Origin: a bacterium
GTDB lineage: Bacteria > Actinomycetota > Acidimicrobiia > Spongiisociales > UBA11373
Assembly (NCBI GenBank): GCA_013202595.1
Contig: JABMPV010000235.1
Span: 1-8,330 of the forward strand
DNA: 8,330 bases
Reading direction: 5' to 3'
Made by a program: the position numbers and the translations under genes
Shown: positions 1 through 7,769 of the stretch, piece after piece
Numbering within the stretch: position 1 is the stretch's first letter
Layout: each line of letters starts with the position of its first letter
Notes under the pieces: model-generated
Told to the model about the DNA's origin: nothing
What the model saw: the letters and a program-made list of their open reading frames with translations, nothing else
Databases searched by the model: none

Positions 1-859
1 CCGCCGAGATCACCGACGCCGGGTCTGCGCCCACTGCGATTGCGGCAGTGCCGGCCGCAGCGAGATCGACCAGGAACGGCTCATCGAGACGGTGCAGCCG
101 TGTGAGGTTCATGGCTGCGCTCCCCATGAACAGGATCCCTTCGGCCGGGCCCGATCCGCCTGAAGGACGGCGGCGGCCACTGACGGGGTGGCGAGTGGCA
201 CGTGCGCCGGATACCGCTCGCACCGCCCCGGGATCGTCCTCGTCGTACACGAGGAGATCCCCTTCGCCCTGGTTCTCATGAATCCGGGCTTTTGCGTTGC
301 GATAGGCATCGAGACCGCCATGCCAGTCGAGGTGGTCCGGAGCCACATTCAGGAGCACGGCCACGTCGGGATGGAAGGTGTCGATGAACCGCAGTTGGAA
401 GGACGAGGTCTCGACGACGAGCGCTTCGTGACCGGCTCCGACTGCGTCGCTGAGCGGGTCTCCGATGTTGCCGACGGCGGCAGCCGGGATCCCGGACGCG
501 GTGAGCATCGCAGAGGCCATCTCGGTGATCGTGGTCTTGCCGTTGGTAGCCGTGACGGCGATCAGCCGGGTGTCTCCGAGTCGTTGCGCCGCCACCTCGA
601 TCTCACTGTGGATCGGGATCCCACGCCGGAGTGCAGCCTGGATCGGAATGCTGTGCTCGGGGACACCGGGGCTGGGAACCATGACGTCGATCTCATCGAG
701 CAGACGATCGTCCCACTCCCCTGCTGCGCTGCGCTCCGGGTCGAGGTCGGCGACCGCAGCCGGATCGATGTCGTAGACCACCACGTCGTGCCCCTCGGCG
801 TCGAGCAGCCTGAGGACTGCCCTTCCGCTGACGGCCGCGCCCACTACGAGGACCCTCAT
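1..859 (-). CDS. murD: UDP-N-acetylmuramoyl-L-alanine--D-glutamate ligase (MurD), 3' part cut off by the window edge
   Basis: MurD is the cytoplasmic ATP-dependent ligase that adds D-glutamate to UDP-MurNAc-L-Ala. I translated this by hand from the ATG at 859-857; 286 codons are present, of about 450 usual for the family. The N-terminus (MRVLVVGAAVSGRAVL) is the Rossmann-like UDP-binding domain with its Gly-rich turn. The Mur ligase P-loop TATNGKTT is at residues 103-110, with the ATP-binding Lys at 108. ETSSFQL follows near residue 150, NVAPDHLDWH at 171-180, and K190 in YRNAKARI matches the carbamylated lysine of the family. The usual HNxxN motif before the helix near residues 258-270 is not obvious: the sequence reads RLDEPFLVDLAAAG. 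The start overlaps the mraY stop as ATGA, with a GGGGG ribosome-binding-like run (866-870) six bases upstream. Identity is secure; only the C-terminal third is missing. Confidence 0.96.
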   Translation of the reverse strand, partial: MRVLVVGAAVSGRAVLRLLDAEGHDVVVYDIDPAAVADLDPERSAAGEWDDRLLDEIDVMVPSPGVPEHSIPIQAALRRGIPIHSEIEVAAQRLGDTRLIAVTATNGKTTITEMASAMLTASGIPAAAVGNIGDPLSDAVGAGHEALVVETSSFQLRFIDTFHPDVAVLLNVAPDHLDWHGGLDAYRNAKARIHENQGEGDLLVYDEDDPGAVRAVSGARATRHPVSGRRRPSGGSGPAEGILFMGSAAMNLTRLHRLDEPFLVDLAAAGTAAIAVGADPASVISA

Positions 860-1908
860 CCGACGCCCCCATTGGTGATGAAATCCCCGTAGAAGATGCC
901 CAGGGCGAGGGCGACCGCGAGGGCGGCGATGATCCAGAACCTGATGATGACCGTCGTCTCGGGCCATCCCTTCAACTCGAAGTGATGGTGGATGGGCGCC
1001 ATCTTGAAGATGCGCTTCCCGAAGACCCGGAAGCTGAAGATCTGCAGGATCACCGACACGGCCTCCATCACATAGAGACCGCCGAGCACCAGCAGCAGCA
1101 GTTGGGTGTTTGTCAGGAGCGCCAGAGCGGCCATGGCGCCGCCGATCGCCTGAGATCCGGTATCGCCCATGATGATCTTCGCCGGAGCTGCGTTCCACCA
1201 CAGGAAGGCCAGTACTGCGCCGACCAGCGCGGCAGAGGTCATGGCCATCTCGAGATTGCCGACGATCCCGTAGAACTCTGGATGGCGGAACTGCCAGAAG
1301 GACATGATCACGAAGGCGCCAAAGATCAGACCGGATGATCCGGCCACGAGACCGTCGAGGCCGTCGGTGAAGTTCACTGCATTCGATGCGCCGGTGAGCA
1401 TCACGAGCACGAGTGCCACGTACAGCCACGGCCCCAATTCGAAGCCGAGCGGACGGGTGAAGGACAACTCGGTGTTGACCCCGTAGTTGATCGCACCCCA
1501 GGCGAACAATCCCGCGATCGCAAGCTGCCCTGCGAACTTCCATCGCTTGCTGAGACCGAGGTTCCTCTCGCGGGACACCTTCGACCAGTCGTCGAGGAAG
1601 CCGATGAACCCCATGCCTACGAACGCAACGAGCACGAGCAGCCCCGGAACCTGGAACTCACGCCACGTGAATCCCCAGCCGGTATCTGGCGACCAGATCC
1701 GCATGTGGGCCACGAGCCAGCCGGCCACTACTGCGCCGATCATCACGACGCCGCCCATGGTGGGCGTGCCGTGCTTGTGCATGTGCCCCTGGAGCTCCTC
1801 CTGGATGAACTGGCCGATCGAACGGCGCCGGAGGATCCCGATGGCGACCGGGGTCAACGCGATGGTGAGAGCGAAGGCGACGGCGGCAGCCGAGAACATG
1901 GCGATCAC
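856..1908 (-). CDS. mraY: Phospho-N-acetylmuramoyl-pentapeptide-transferase (MraY)
   Basis: This integral membrane enzyme transfers phospho-MurNAc-pentapeptide from UDP to undecaprenyl phosphate, forming lipid I. The 350-residue length is normal. About ten hydrophobic segments run through the protein. Family motifs are intact: HGTPTMGG (46-53), the Asp pair FLDDWSK (D106, D107), NAVNFTDGLDGL (176-187), MGDTGS (247-252, with D249) and the cytoplasmic His-rich loop MAPIHHHFE (303-311). The GTG start at 1908-1906 shares four bases (GTGA) with the murF stop, and a GGGGTGA run sits four bases upstream. The in-frame ATG three codons later (1899) is too far from that run to be preferred. The stop overlaps the murD start. 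No key residue is missing, so this should be a functional enzyme. Confidence 0.98.
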   Translation of the reverse strand: MIAMFSAAAVAFALTIALTPVAIGILRRRSIGQFIQEELQGHMHKHGTPTMGGVVMIGAVVAGWLVAHMRIWSPDTGWGFTWREFQVPGLLVLVAFVGMGFIGFLDDWSKVSRERNLGLSKRWKFAGQLAIAGLFAWGAINYGVNTELSFTRPLGFELGPWLYVALVLVMLTGASNAVNFTDGLDGLVAGSSGLIFGAFVIMSFWQFRHPEFYGIVGNLEMAMTSAALVGAVLAFLWWNAAPAKIIMGDTGSQAIGGAMAALALLTNTQLLLLVLGGLYVMEAVSVILQIFSFRVFGKRIFKMAPIHHHFELKGWPETTVIIRFWIIAALAVALALGIFYGDFITNGGVG

Positions 1909-3230
1909 GGCGTCACCCCGATCAATGCGTCGGCCACTGCTTCGAGCCCCTCGGCACGCGATGCTTTGACCAAGACCACATCGCCTTGGCAGATCGCCGC
2001 CCGTGCCGAAGCGATGGCCTCAGGAATCCCCGACACCTCGATGGCGACGATGCCCGCTCCCCCGGCCAGGCCCGGTGCCTCACCCACGACGATCACGTGG
2101 CTGAAGCCGAGGTCGGCTGCGAGTGCGCCGACTGCGGCATGGGCCTCGTGTTCGGACTCCCCGAGTTCGTGCATCTTGCCGAGCACGGCGATATGGCGAC
2201 CCGGCATGGCGGCGACGGTGCGCAGCGCAGCTGCGACCGAGTCGGGGTTCGCGTTGTAGGCATCGTTGACGATCGTGACCGCGCCGGGATGGACCTCCAT
2301 CCGCCAGGGTGACAGGGTGGCACCGGCGATCCTGCCGGCTGCCGCATGCGGCTCCACGCCTGCGGCCACGGCTGCGGCGAGCGCCGCTGCGGCATTGCGC
2401 GCCTGATGGCGCCCGGATGTCGCCATCGACATCTCGATGACCTCTCCCGAAATCGTGATCGAGAAGCCGGGCCGGCCTGCCTCATCGAGCGAGATGTCCG
2501 AGACGGCGACATCGGCCAACGGAGTCTCGCCGAAGGTGACGACCTCGCAGGTGGCGGTGTGCCCGGCCAGGTGCTCGTCGTCGAGTGGCAGCACGGCGAT
2601 GCCGACAGGGCCGAGCGAATCGATCAGTTCCCATTTGGCCGCGGCGACGGTCTCGATGTCACCGAACATCTCCAGATGGGCAGACCCGATCCCCGTGATC
2701 ACGGCGATATCAGGCCTGACGATCGGAGCCAGCGCTGCGATGTGCCCCGCTCCCCGCGACCCGATCTCCACGACGACGGCTTCCGCGCCATCGGGGATTC
2801 CCAGGAGGGTGAGTGGCACGCCCACCTCGTTGTTGTATGAGCGGAGCGCCCCGTAGGCCCCGGACCCGAGCCCGGCTACGAGCAGGTCCTTGGTGCTGGT
2901 CTTGCCCGATGAGCCGGTGATGGCTATCACGGGCACGTCGACCTCATTGCGTCGCGCCCTTCCGAGCGCGGTCAGCGCAGCCAGTGTGTCCTCGACCTCG
3001 ACGCCTTGTGCGCCTGCGGGAAGACGGCCCTGCGCCACGAGCACGGCGGCCGCACCGGAACCGAGGGCCTCTCCGATGAAGTCGTGCCCGTCCATCTGTT
3101 CGCCGCGCATCGCGATGAAGAGGCTGCCCGGGCCGGCGGCGCGTGAATCGGTCACGACGTCGGTGATCACCGCTTCGCCACTGGCGACGCCTGACGTGAA
3201 GGAGGCGATATCGGAGAGGGCCCACTTCAC
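1905..3230 (-). CDS. murF: UDP-N-acetylmuramoyl-tripeptide--D-alanyl-D-alanine ligase (MurF)
   Basis: MurF is the cytoplasmic ligase that adds the D-Ala-D-Ala dipeptide, completing the UDP-MurNAc-pentapeptide that MraY uses. The 441-residue protein has the three Mur ligase domains. The N-terminal domain contains VTDSRAAGPGSLFIAM (26-41). The ATP-binding domain has the P-loop TGSSGKTSTKD (105-115), SYNNEVGVPLTLL (131-143) and AHLEMFGDIE (184-193), with K199 in AAAKWELI as the likely carbamylated lysine. The ligase-type helix start is GRHQARNA (273-280), then NDAYNANPDS (322-331) and VKASRAEGLE (421-430). The GTG at 3230-3228 overlaps the murE TGA by four bases. A complete Shine-Dalgarno AGGAGGT lies nine bases upstream within murE, the best ribosome-binding site of the internal genes here. 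The stop overlaps mraY as GTGA. Confidence 0.97.
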   Translation of the reverse strand: MKWALSDIASFTSGVASGEAVITDVVTDSRAAGPGSLFIAMRGEQMDGHDFIGEALGSGAAAVLVAQGRLPAGAQGVEVEDTLAALTALGRARRNEVDVPVIAITGSSGKTSTKDLLVAGLGSGAYGALRSYNNEVGVPLTLLGIPDGAEAVVVEIGSRGAGHIAALAPIVRPDIAVITGIGSAHLEMFGDIETVAAAKWELIDSLGPVGIAVLPLDDEHLAGHTATCEVVTFGETPLADVAVSDISLDEAGRPGFSITISGEVIEMSMATSGRHQARNAAAALAAAVAAGVEPHAAAGRIAGATLSPWRMEVHPGAVTIVNDAYNANPDSVAAALRTVAAMPGRHIAVLGKMHELGESEHEAHAAVGALAADLGFSHVIVVGEAPGLAGGAGIVAIEVSGIPEAIASARAAICQGDVVLVKASRAEGLEAVADALIGVTP

Positions 3231-4681
3231 AAGGACGCCACCTCCTCGCGGGCCACCGTACGGTCATCGAAGGGGATGGTCCCGGTGGCGAACTGCTGAC
3301 CCTGTTCGTGGCCCTTGCCGAGCACCAGGACCACATCGCCCGGCGCAGCCATCCCGACCGCGGCCCGGATGGCGAGACGGCGATCCACCTCGGTCACGAC
3401 GTGGGCTGGGCCGATGGCGCCGGCAGCCACCTGGGTCATCACGGTGAACGGGTCTTCGGAGCGCGGGTTGTCAGACGTGAGGACGGCGATGTCCGCCAGC
3501 GATGCCGCCGCCCCCATGAACGGGCGCTTGGCCCTGTCGCGGTCGCCCCCGGCTCCGACGACGGTGATCACGCGCCCTTGCCCCACGAGGGGACGGGTGG
3601 CTGCGATGACCTTGGCAATGCCGTCGGGCGTGTGGGCATAGTCAACGACCACCGTGAAATCTGCTCCCGTCTCGACGACCTCGAAGCGCCCCGGAACTCG
3701 AGGCACGTGTGTGATCCCGGCGGCGATGCTATCCCACGGGATGCCGATCACCGCGGCACATCCAGCGGCCACGAGAGCGTTGGCCACATTGAAGTCCCCG
3801 GGCAGCGGGAGCAGGCACTCCGCCGATCCGCCCGGGCCGCCTATCACGAGACTCGACCCAGACAGGTTCATCCGAATACCGGACGCATTGACGTCGCACC
3901 CCCGCGTCAATCCCACGGTCGTGACCGGAATCGCGGAGCCGTCGGCCAGACGTCGCCCGGCCGGATCGTCCACCCAGATCACAGCTGCATCGGAGTACCC
4001 GGGCGTGAACAGCAAGGCCTTCGCTGCGAAATAGGCCTCCATGTCCTCGTGGAAGTCGAGATGATCCTGGGACAGGTTCGTAAATCCGGCCACCCTGAAC
4101 CTGGTCCCCGCAACCCTCCCGAGGCTGAGGGCATGCGACGACACCTCGACGGCCCCGACGTGCACCCCCGATGTGACCATTTGGGCGATCAGGCGCTGAA
4201 ACTCGGGAGCCTCGGGAGTGGTGCGCTCGACGGGGATCGGCACCCCGGCGACCCTGGCCCCGACCGTGCCGACCACCGCCGGAGTGAGGCCTGCTTCGGT
4301 GACGATGGACTCGAGCAGATGGGTGACCGTGGTCTTCCCGTTGGTGCCCGTCACACCGACGAGCGCCAGTTTGGATGAAGGATCGCCATGCACCGCTGCG
4401 GCGAGCGGCCCCAACGCCGCCCTGGTGTCCTCCACGACGATCGCGTCGATTCCGGGAGCAGGCGCTTCCTCGAGACACACCGCCCGCGAACCTGCCTCGA
4501 TGGCATTCGCCACGTAACGGTGCCCATCGACGGTGAATCCTCTCACTGCGACGAAGAGGACTCCCGGCCCTGCGGCCCGGGAGTCGTGGGTGACATCGCT
4601 CACGAGGACTGTTGGATCGCCGACCACCCGGCCGCTCACCCGGGCAGCCAGGGCGCCGAGCGTGATGAGATCAGGAGCCAT
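3227..4681 (-). CDS. murE: UDP-N-acetylmuramoyl-L-alanyl-D-glutamate--2,6-diaminopimelate ligase (MurE)
   Basis: MurE is the cytoplasmic ATP-dependent ligase that adds the third, diamino acid residue of the stem peptide. At 484 residues it has normal length. Domain 1 contains THDSRAAGPGVLFVAVRG (31-48). The central domain has the P-loop GVTGTNGKTTVTHL (109-122), the substrate-binding TTPEAPEF (154-161), EVSSHALSLGRV (179-190), NLSQDHLDFH (202-211) and K221 in YFAAKALLF, the expected carbamylated lysine. GDFNVANALVAAG (295-307) opens the last part. DNPRSEDP (404-411) is the motif whose Arg contacts meso-diaminopimelate in characterised MurE enzymes; lysine-adding enzymes differ at this position. 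GKGHEQGQ (455-462) is also present. The DNPR motif therefore predicts A2pm-type peptidoglycan. The ATG start lies inside the end of ftsI, with an 11-base overlap, and the stop overlaps murF as GTGA. Confidence 0.97.
   Translation of the reverse strand: MAPDLITLGALAARVSGRVVGDPTVLVSDVTHDSRAAGPGVLFVAVRGFTVDGHRYVANAIEAGSRAVCLEEAPAPGIDAIVVEDTRAALGPLAAAVHGDPSSKLALVGVTGTNGKTTVTHLLESIVTEAGLTPAVVGTVGARVAGVPIPVERTTPEAPEFQRLIAQMVTSGVHVGAVEVSSHALSLGRVAGTRFRVAGFTNLSQDHLDFHEDMEAYFAAKALLFTPGYSDAAVIWVDDPAGRRLADGSAIPVTTVGLTRGCDVNASGIRMNLSGSSLVIGGPGGSAECLLPLPGDFNVANALVAAGCAAVIGIPWDSIAAGITHVPRVPGRFEVVETGADFTVVVDYAHTPDGIAKVIAATRPLVGQGRVITVVGAGGDRDRAKRPFMGAAASLADIAVLTSDNPRSEDPFTVMTQVAAGAIGPAHVVTEVDRRLAIRAAVGMAAPGDVVLVLGKGHEQGQQFATGTIPFDDRTVAREEVASL
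3240..3246 (-). promoter_or_regulatory. Ribosome-binding site for murF
   Basis: On the minus strand this reads AGGAGGT, a full match to the anti-Shine-Dalgarno core, nine bases before the murF GTG. It lies within the last codons of murE. It supports the GTG as the true start and shows that murF can recruit ribosomes itself as well as receive them from murE. Confidence 0.75.
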
Positions 4682-6386
4682 CTGGCGGCACCCCCAGTTG
4701 ATGGAGAGCGGCTTCCATCACCTCTGCGAAGATCGGAGCGGCGCCCGACCCCCCGCTTGCGTCCTCCAGGGGGGAATCCAGCACCACGGCGACGACGACC
4801 TTGGGATCGTTGATGGGAGCCATTCCGATGAACGATGCCACCACCTTCTCTTCGCTGTATTCACCCGTCTCCACATCGAACTGCTGGGTGGTGCCGGTCT
4901 TCCCGCCAACGCGGTATCCGATGACCGAGGCCGAGCCGCCCGTACCGAGATCGACCACGGCTTCGAGCATGAGGCGCACCCTGCCGGCAGTCTCTGCGGA
5001 GACCACCTGGCGCTCGTGGGCGATCACCGGCATCTTGGCGCCGTGGCCGTCCACGATCTCACGAACCAGGTGGGGCTGCACCCACACACCGTCGTTGGCA
5101 ACGGTCGCGTAGACCTGGGCCATCTGCAGCGGGGTCACCGCGACGTGGTAGCCGATGGATGTGCCTGCGACGCACGTCGAAGGGCACCAATCCTCCGGTC
5201 TGCTGAGGATGCCGCCGGCCTCCCCCGGGAAGTCCACGCCGGTCGCTCTGCCCTCTCCAAATCCATACATGTGCTCGTGCATCAGCCTCGCTCCGAGGAG
5301 CTCTCCAACGAGGATGGTGCCGAGGTTCGAGGAGTATGCGACGATCTCGGTCACGGTCAGCTGATCGGGGTGGACGGTGAAATCCTCGAAGCGGGTGTCC
5401 TCGATCTCGATCGCCTCGGGGATGTCGAACGCGGTCCATGGATCGACCAGCCCGGATTCGAGCGCCGCTGCGATGGTCACCAGCTTCTGGGTGGACCCCG
5501 GTTCGAAGAGGTCGGTGACCGCCCTGTTTCGGTAGAGGCTGCTGTCGATTCCCGAGCGATCGTTGGGGTCGTATCCCGGAAGCGTCACCATCGCCAATAC
5601 CTCGCCGGTCTCCGGCTGCAGGACGACAACGGTCCCCGAGACGGCTCCGGTCCTGTCGATCCCCCTCTGGAGCGCTTCGGTGGCTGCGAACTGGATCTCG
5701 GTCTTGATGGTGAGCACGAGGTCGCTGCCCGGCTCGGCGGGGACGATCGAGTAGTCGCCGTGCGGGATGGTCCTCCCCTGGGGGTCGCGCTCCACCACCA
5801 ACTCGCCGGGCGTGCCGGCGAGAGGCGTGTCGTACTGCAGTTCGAGGCCCTCGAGGCCCCGGTTGTCGTCCGGTTGGACGAACCCGACGACATGTGCCGT
5901 GAGGCTCCCGAGCGGGTAGGCGCGCTTGGGCTCGTCGAGGAAGTAGATGCCGGGCAGCAACGCTTCCTTCACCCGTTGTGCCTGGTCTCGCTCCAACTGC
6001 CGCGCCACGTACACGAAGGTGCTGTCTGCAGCGAGGCGAGTGAGGATCTCGCCCGGCGGCTCGCCGATGAGCGGAGCAAGCAGCCTGGCCACGGTTGCCG
6101 GATCATCGATCTCGAGCGGGTTGGCGTAGACGGTCACAGAGTCGACTGTGACGGCGAGTTCACGCCCGTCGCGGTCGAAGATGGTGCCGCGGTCGGCTGC
6201 AAGCGTCTCACGCTGCACCCGCTGACCCTCGCCGTGGTCCGAGAAGGTTGCAGCCTGGACTCCCTGGACCACCACCAGCCGGTAGCCGACCCCACCCCAC
6301 GCCAGGAGGAGAGCGACGCCCACGGCAACAAGGCGTCCGCGTCCCCTGCCCGGCTTGGTGGCCCCTGTGGGCCCGAGGCCCGTCAC
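4671..6386 (-). CDS. ftsI: Septal class B penicillin-binding protein / peptidoglycan D,D-transpeptidase (FtsI, PBP3-type)
   Basis: A membrane-anchored transpeptidase that cross-links septal peptidoglycan outside the cytoplasmic membrane, working with FtsW. The 571-residue protein has a short basic N-terminus (about 1-18) and one membrane anchor (about 19-41). The PBP dimerisation domain begins at RGTIFDRDG (66-74). The transpeptidase domain carries all three catalytic motifs: S298-T-Q-K301 in FEPGSTQKL, S352-S-N354 in YSSNLGT, and K496-T-G-T499 in GGKTGTTQ. There is no PASTA domain. I chose the GTG at 6386-6384, which overlaps the ftsL TGA as GTGA. The frame stays open to 6698, but the extra 104 residues are an Arg/Pro-rich shadow of ftsL with no family resemblance. 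No clear ribosome-binding site precedes the GTG, so translation may depend on coupling to ftsL. A Cys-x3-Cys (C401, C405) before GYHVAVTPLQM is unusual. Confidence 0.96.
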   Translation of the reverse strand: MTGLGPTGATKPGRGRGRLVAVGVALLLAWGGVGYRLVVVQGVQAATFSDHGEGQRVQRETLAADRGTIFDRDGRELAVTVDSVTVYANPLEIDDPATVARLLAPLIGEPPGEILTRLAADSTFVYVARQLERDQAQRVKEALLPGIYFLDEPKRAYPLGSLTAHVVGFVQPDDNRGLEGLELQYDTPLAGTPGELVVERDPQGRTIPHGDYSIVPAEPGSDLVLTIKTEIQFAATEALQRGIDRTGAVSGTVVVLQPETGEVLAMVTLPGYDPNDRSGIDSSLYRNRAVTDLFEPGSTQKLVTIAAALESGLVDPWTAFDIPEAIEIEDTRFEDFTVHPDQLTVTEIVAYSSNLGTILVGELLGARLMHEHMYGFGEGRATGVDFPGEAGGILSRPEDWCPSTCVAGTSIGYHVAVTPLQMAQVYATVANDGVWVQPHLVREIVDGHGAKMPVIAHERQVVSAETAGRVRLMLEAVVDLGTGGSASVIGYRVGGKTGTTQQFDVETGEYSEEKVVASFIGMAPINDPKVVVAVVLDSPLEDASGGSGAAPIFAEVMEAALHQLGVPPDGS

Positions 6387-6793
6387 GGCGACGCGCTGAG
6401 CAGGCCCTTCAGCTCCGCCCAGCGGTCTTCGGCGTCGGCTCCGGGGCCGCCCACGCCTGACACGACGATGGTCCTGACCTGATCCGGGTAGACCATGCCC
6501 ATCTCCTCGGCCAGAGTGGTGATCCTGGCGGGGTCTTGAAGCCGGGCTGCCTCGAGACGGAGCTCCCAGTACCTGGCCTCTTCGATCTCGATCTGGTACT
6601 CGATCTCCTGGATGTCGAATGCGTTGTGGTCCAGCGCCGTGCGCGACCAGATCATCCCGAGGAATGCGGCAAACAGGACGGAGGCCACGAGGATCCATCC
6701 ACCGATGGGGACGCGGCGTCGATCAGATTCCACCACGACCCGCAGGCCCGCCCGGGGGACGAGGATGGGGACAGAGCGCGCTGGCGCGGTCAC
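6383..6793 (-). CDS. ftsL: FtsL-like / septum formation initiator family division protein
   Basis: A small single-pass membrane protein in the position that FtsL takes in dcw clusters, between rsmH and ftsI. In characterised bacteria FtsL pairs with FtsB/DivIC through a coiled coil and helps activate the FtsW-FtsI synthase. The 136 residues show a basic cytoplasmic N-terminus ending RRRVP, one membrane segment at about 29-49, and a charged helical stretch (about 58-85, rich in Glu, Ile and Leu) that is a likely coiled coil. Then comes LQDPARITTLAEEMGM (85-100), which matches the pattern RIxxxAxxxLGM seen in FtsL/DivIC proteins. A polar tail of about 35 residues ends the protein. The GTG start at 6793-6791 overlaps the rsmH TGA as GTGA, and a GGGTGG run lies four bases upstream. 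Sequence conservation in this family is low, so the call rests on architecture and position. Confidence 0.85.
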   Translation of the reverse strand: MTAPARSVPILVPRAGLRVVVESDRRRVPIGGWILVASVLFAAFLGMIWSRTALDHNAFDIQEIEYQIEIEEARYWELRLEAARLQDPARITTLAEEMGMVYPDQVRTIVVSGVGGPGADAEDRWAELKGLLSASP

Positions 6794-7707
6794 GTCGCCA
6801 CCCGTTCCGCCGCCCGGAGGAGGGCACTGCGAGATCGCGGGTTGGATGACACTTCACCTGCACCGGGGCGGAGGGGCCTGCGGGTCAGGACCCGGAGACC
6901 GGCGGTCCGGCCGCACCCGCACACAGGCAGGTCGGGCGGGCACACACAGCCACGCGCCTCATCGGCGAAGCGTCGCTTCACGATGCGGTCTTCCAAAGAG
7001 TGATACGAGATCACCACGACACGACCACCGGGTCGCAGCATTCGCAAGACGGCGTCGAGACCATCGGCGAGAGCGGCCAATTCGTCGTTGACGGCGATCC
7101 GAAGGGCCTGGAAGGTGCGCCGCGCAGGATGGCGCTTCCGGCGAGCGGCAGCCGGCACGGCCCCTGCGACCACACTGGCGAGGTGGCCTGTATCGGTGAT
7201 GGGTCGAGCAGCGACAATCGCACCGGCGATGCGGCGAGCAAAGCGCTCCTCTCCGAATCGTCCGATCGCGTGGGCAAGACGATCACGATCCCATCCGTTG
7301 ACGACCTCGTCGGCGTCGAAGGGAGCGGAGGGGCCCATGCGCATGTCGAGCGGGCCCGCCCGGTGATACGAGAAGCCGCGCTCGGCGGTGTCGAGCTGGT
7401 GTGAGGAGACCCCGATGTCGAGGAGGGCACCGTCCAGGTCATGAAATCCCCCTTCCTCGAGCAATACGTCCAGGTGGCGGAAGTCCCCAGGGACGAACCG
7501 GACCCGGTTTGCGAATCGCAGCGCCTGCTCTGCCGCTTCCGGGTCGCGGTCGACCGCGAGCACCGTTGCCTCCGGGAATGCGGCGAGCATCGCTGCCGTG
7601 TGCCCCCCTCCGCCGAAGGTCGCGTCGACCAGAGTCCCCGCGGCCACCGGCCTGAGGATCTCGATGACCTCCTGGGTCATTACCGGGTCGTGATAGGTCC
7701 GATCCAC
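6790..7707 (-). CDS. rsmH: 16S rRNA (cytosine(1402)-N(4))-methyltransferase RsmH (MraW)
   Basis: RsmH uses S-adenosylmethionine to methylate N4 of C1402 in the 16S rRNA decoding region. With the start chosen here it is 305 residues. YHDPVM (5-10) is the family's N-terminal HxPVM signature. The SAM-binding loop is VDATFGGGGHT (27-37) with the acidic AVDRD (51-55). LLDIGVSSHQLD (95-106), RGFSYHRAGPLDMRM (110-124), FQALRIAVNDEL (199-210) and ISYHSLEDRIVK (233-244) are all typical. A four-cysteine cluster (C254, C256, C263, C265) precedes the conserved basic C-terminus. I prefer the GTG at 7707-7705 because GGGAGG lies six bases upstream and the signature begins five residues in. An in-frame GTG at 7767 would add 20 residues that resemble nothing in the family. 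It also has a GGAGG four bases upstream, so it is not excluded. The stop overlaps ftsL. Confidence 0.96.
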   Translation of the reverse strand: MDRTYHDPVMTQEVIEILRPVAAGTLVDATFGGGGHTAAMLAAFPEATVLAVDRDPEAAEQALRFANRVRFVPGDFRHLDVLLEEGGFHDLDGALLDIGVSSHQLDTAERGFSYHRAGPLDMRMGPSAPFDADEVVNGWDRDRLAHAIGRFGEERFARRIAGAIVAARPITDTGHLASVVAGAVPAAARRKRHPARRTFQALRIAVNDELAALADGLDAVLRMLRPGGRVVVISYHSLEDRIVKRRFADEARGCVCPPDLPVCGCGRTAGLRVLTRRPLRPGAGEVSSNPRSRSALLRAAERVAT

Positions 7708-7713
7708 CGTCAG

Positions 7714-7719
7714 CCTCCC
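7714..7719 (-). promoter_or_regulatory. Ribosome-binding site supporting the rsmH GTG start at 7707
   Basis: The minus strand reads GGGAGG followed by a six-base spacer (CTGACG) and then GTG. The spacing is ideal, and it places the start just before the conserved YHDPVM signature of RsmH. A second candidate, GGAGG at 7772-7776, precedes the longer GTG start at 7767 and lies in the arm of an inverted repeat. Confidence 0.6.
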
Positions 7720-7769
7720 GAAGCGCTGATGCCGGGGTGGAAGCGGGCGGAGTACGGGGAGCTCCACAT

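Noticed and set aside
188..892. A 234-codon open frame on the plus strand, opposite murD
   Set aside because: murD on the minus strand has the P-loop and other ligase motifs throughout this stretch. The plus-strand product has no family features.
3308..4378. A 356-codon open frame on the plus strand, opposite murE
   Set aside because: Shadow of murE. The predicted protein is low in hydrophobic residues and rich in His, Arg, Asp and Gly, which is typical of antisense frames in GC-rich genes.
4533..6482. A 649-codon open frame on the plus strand, opposite ftsI
   Set aside because: It lies antisense to a gene with all three penicillin-binding motifs. Long antisense frames are expected in GC-rich DNA with few stop codons. 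Its product is rich in His, Arg, Gly and Asp with no recognisable domain, and no ribosome-binding site or promoter was seen.
6387..6698. Upstream extension of ftsI by 104 codons
   Set aside because: The added residues are Arg/Pro-rich and lie wholly within ftsL in another frame. The basic tail and membrane anchor of FtsI begin right after the GTG at 6386.
7708..7767. Upstream extension of rsmH by 20 codons to the GTG at 7767
   Set aside because: Not excluded, but RsmH proteins normally begin a few residues before HxPVM, and the GTG at 7707 has a well-spaced GGGAGG.
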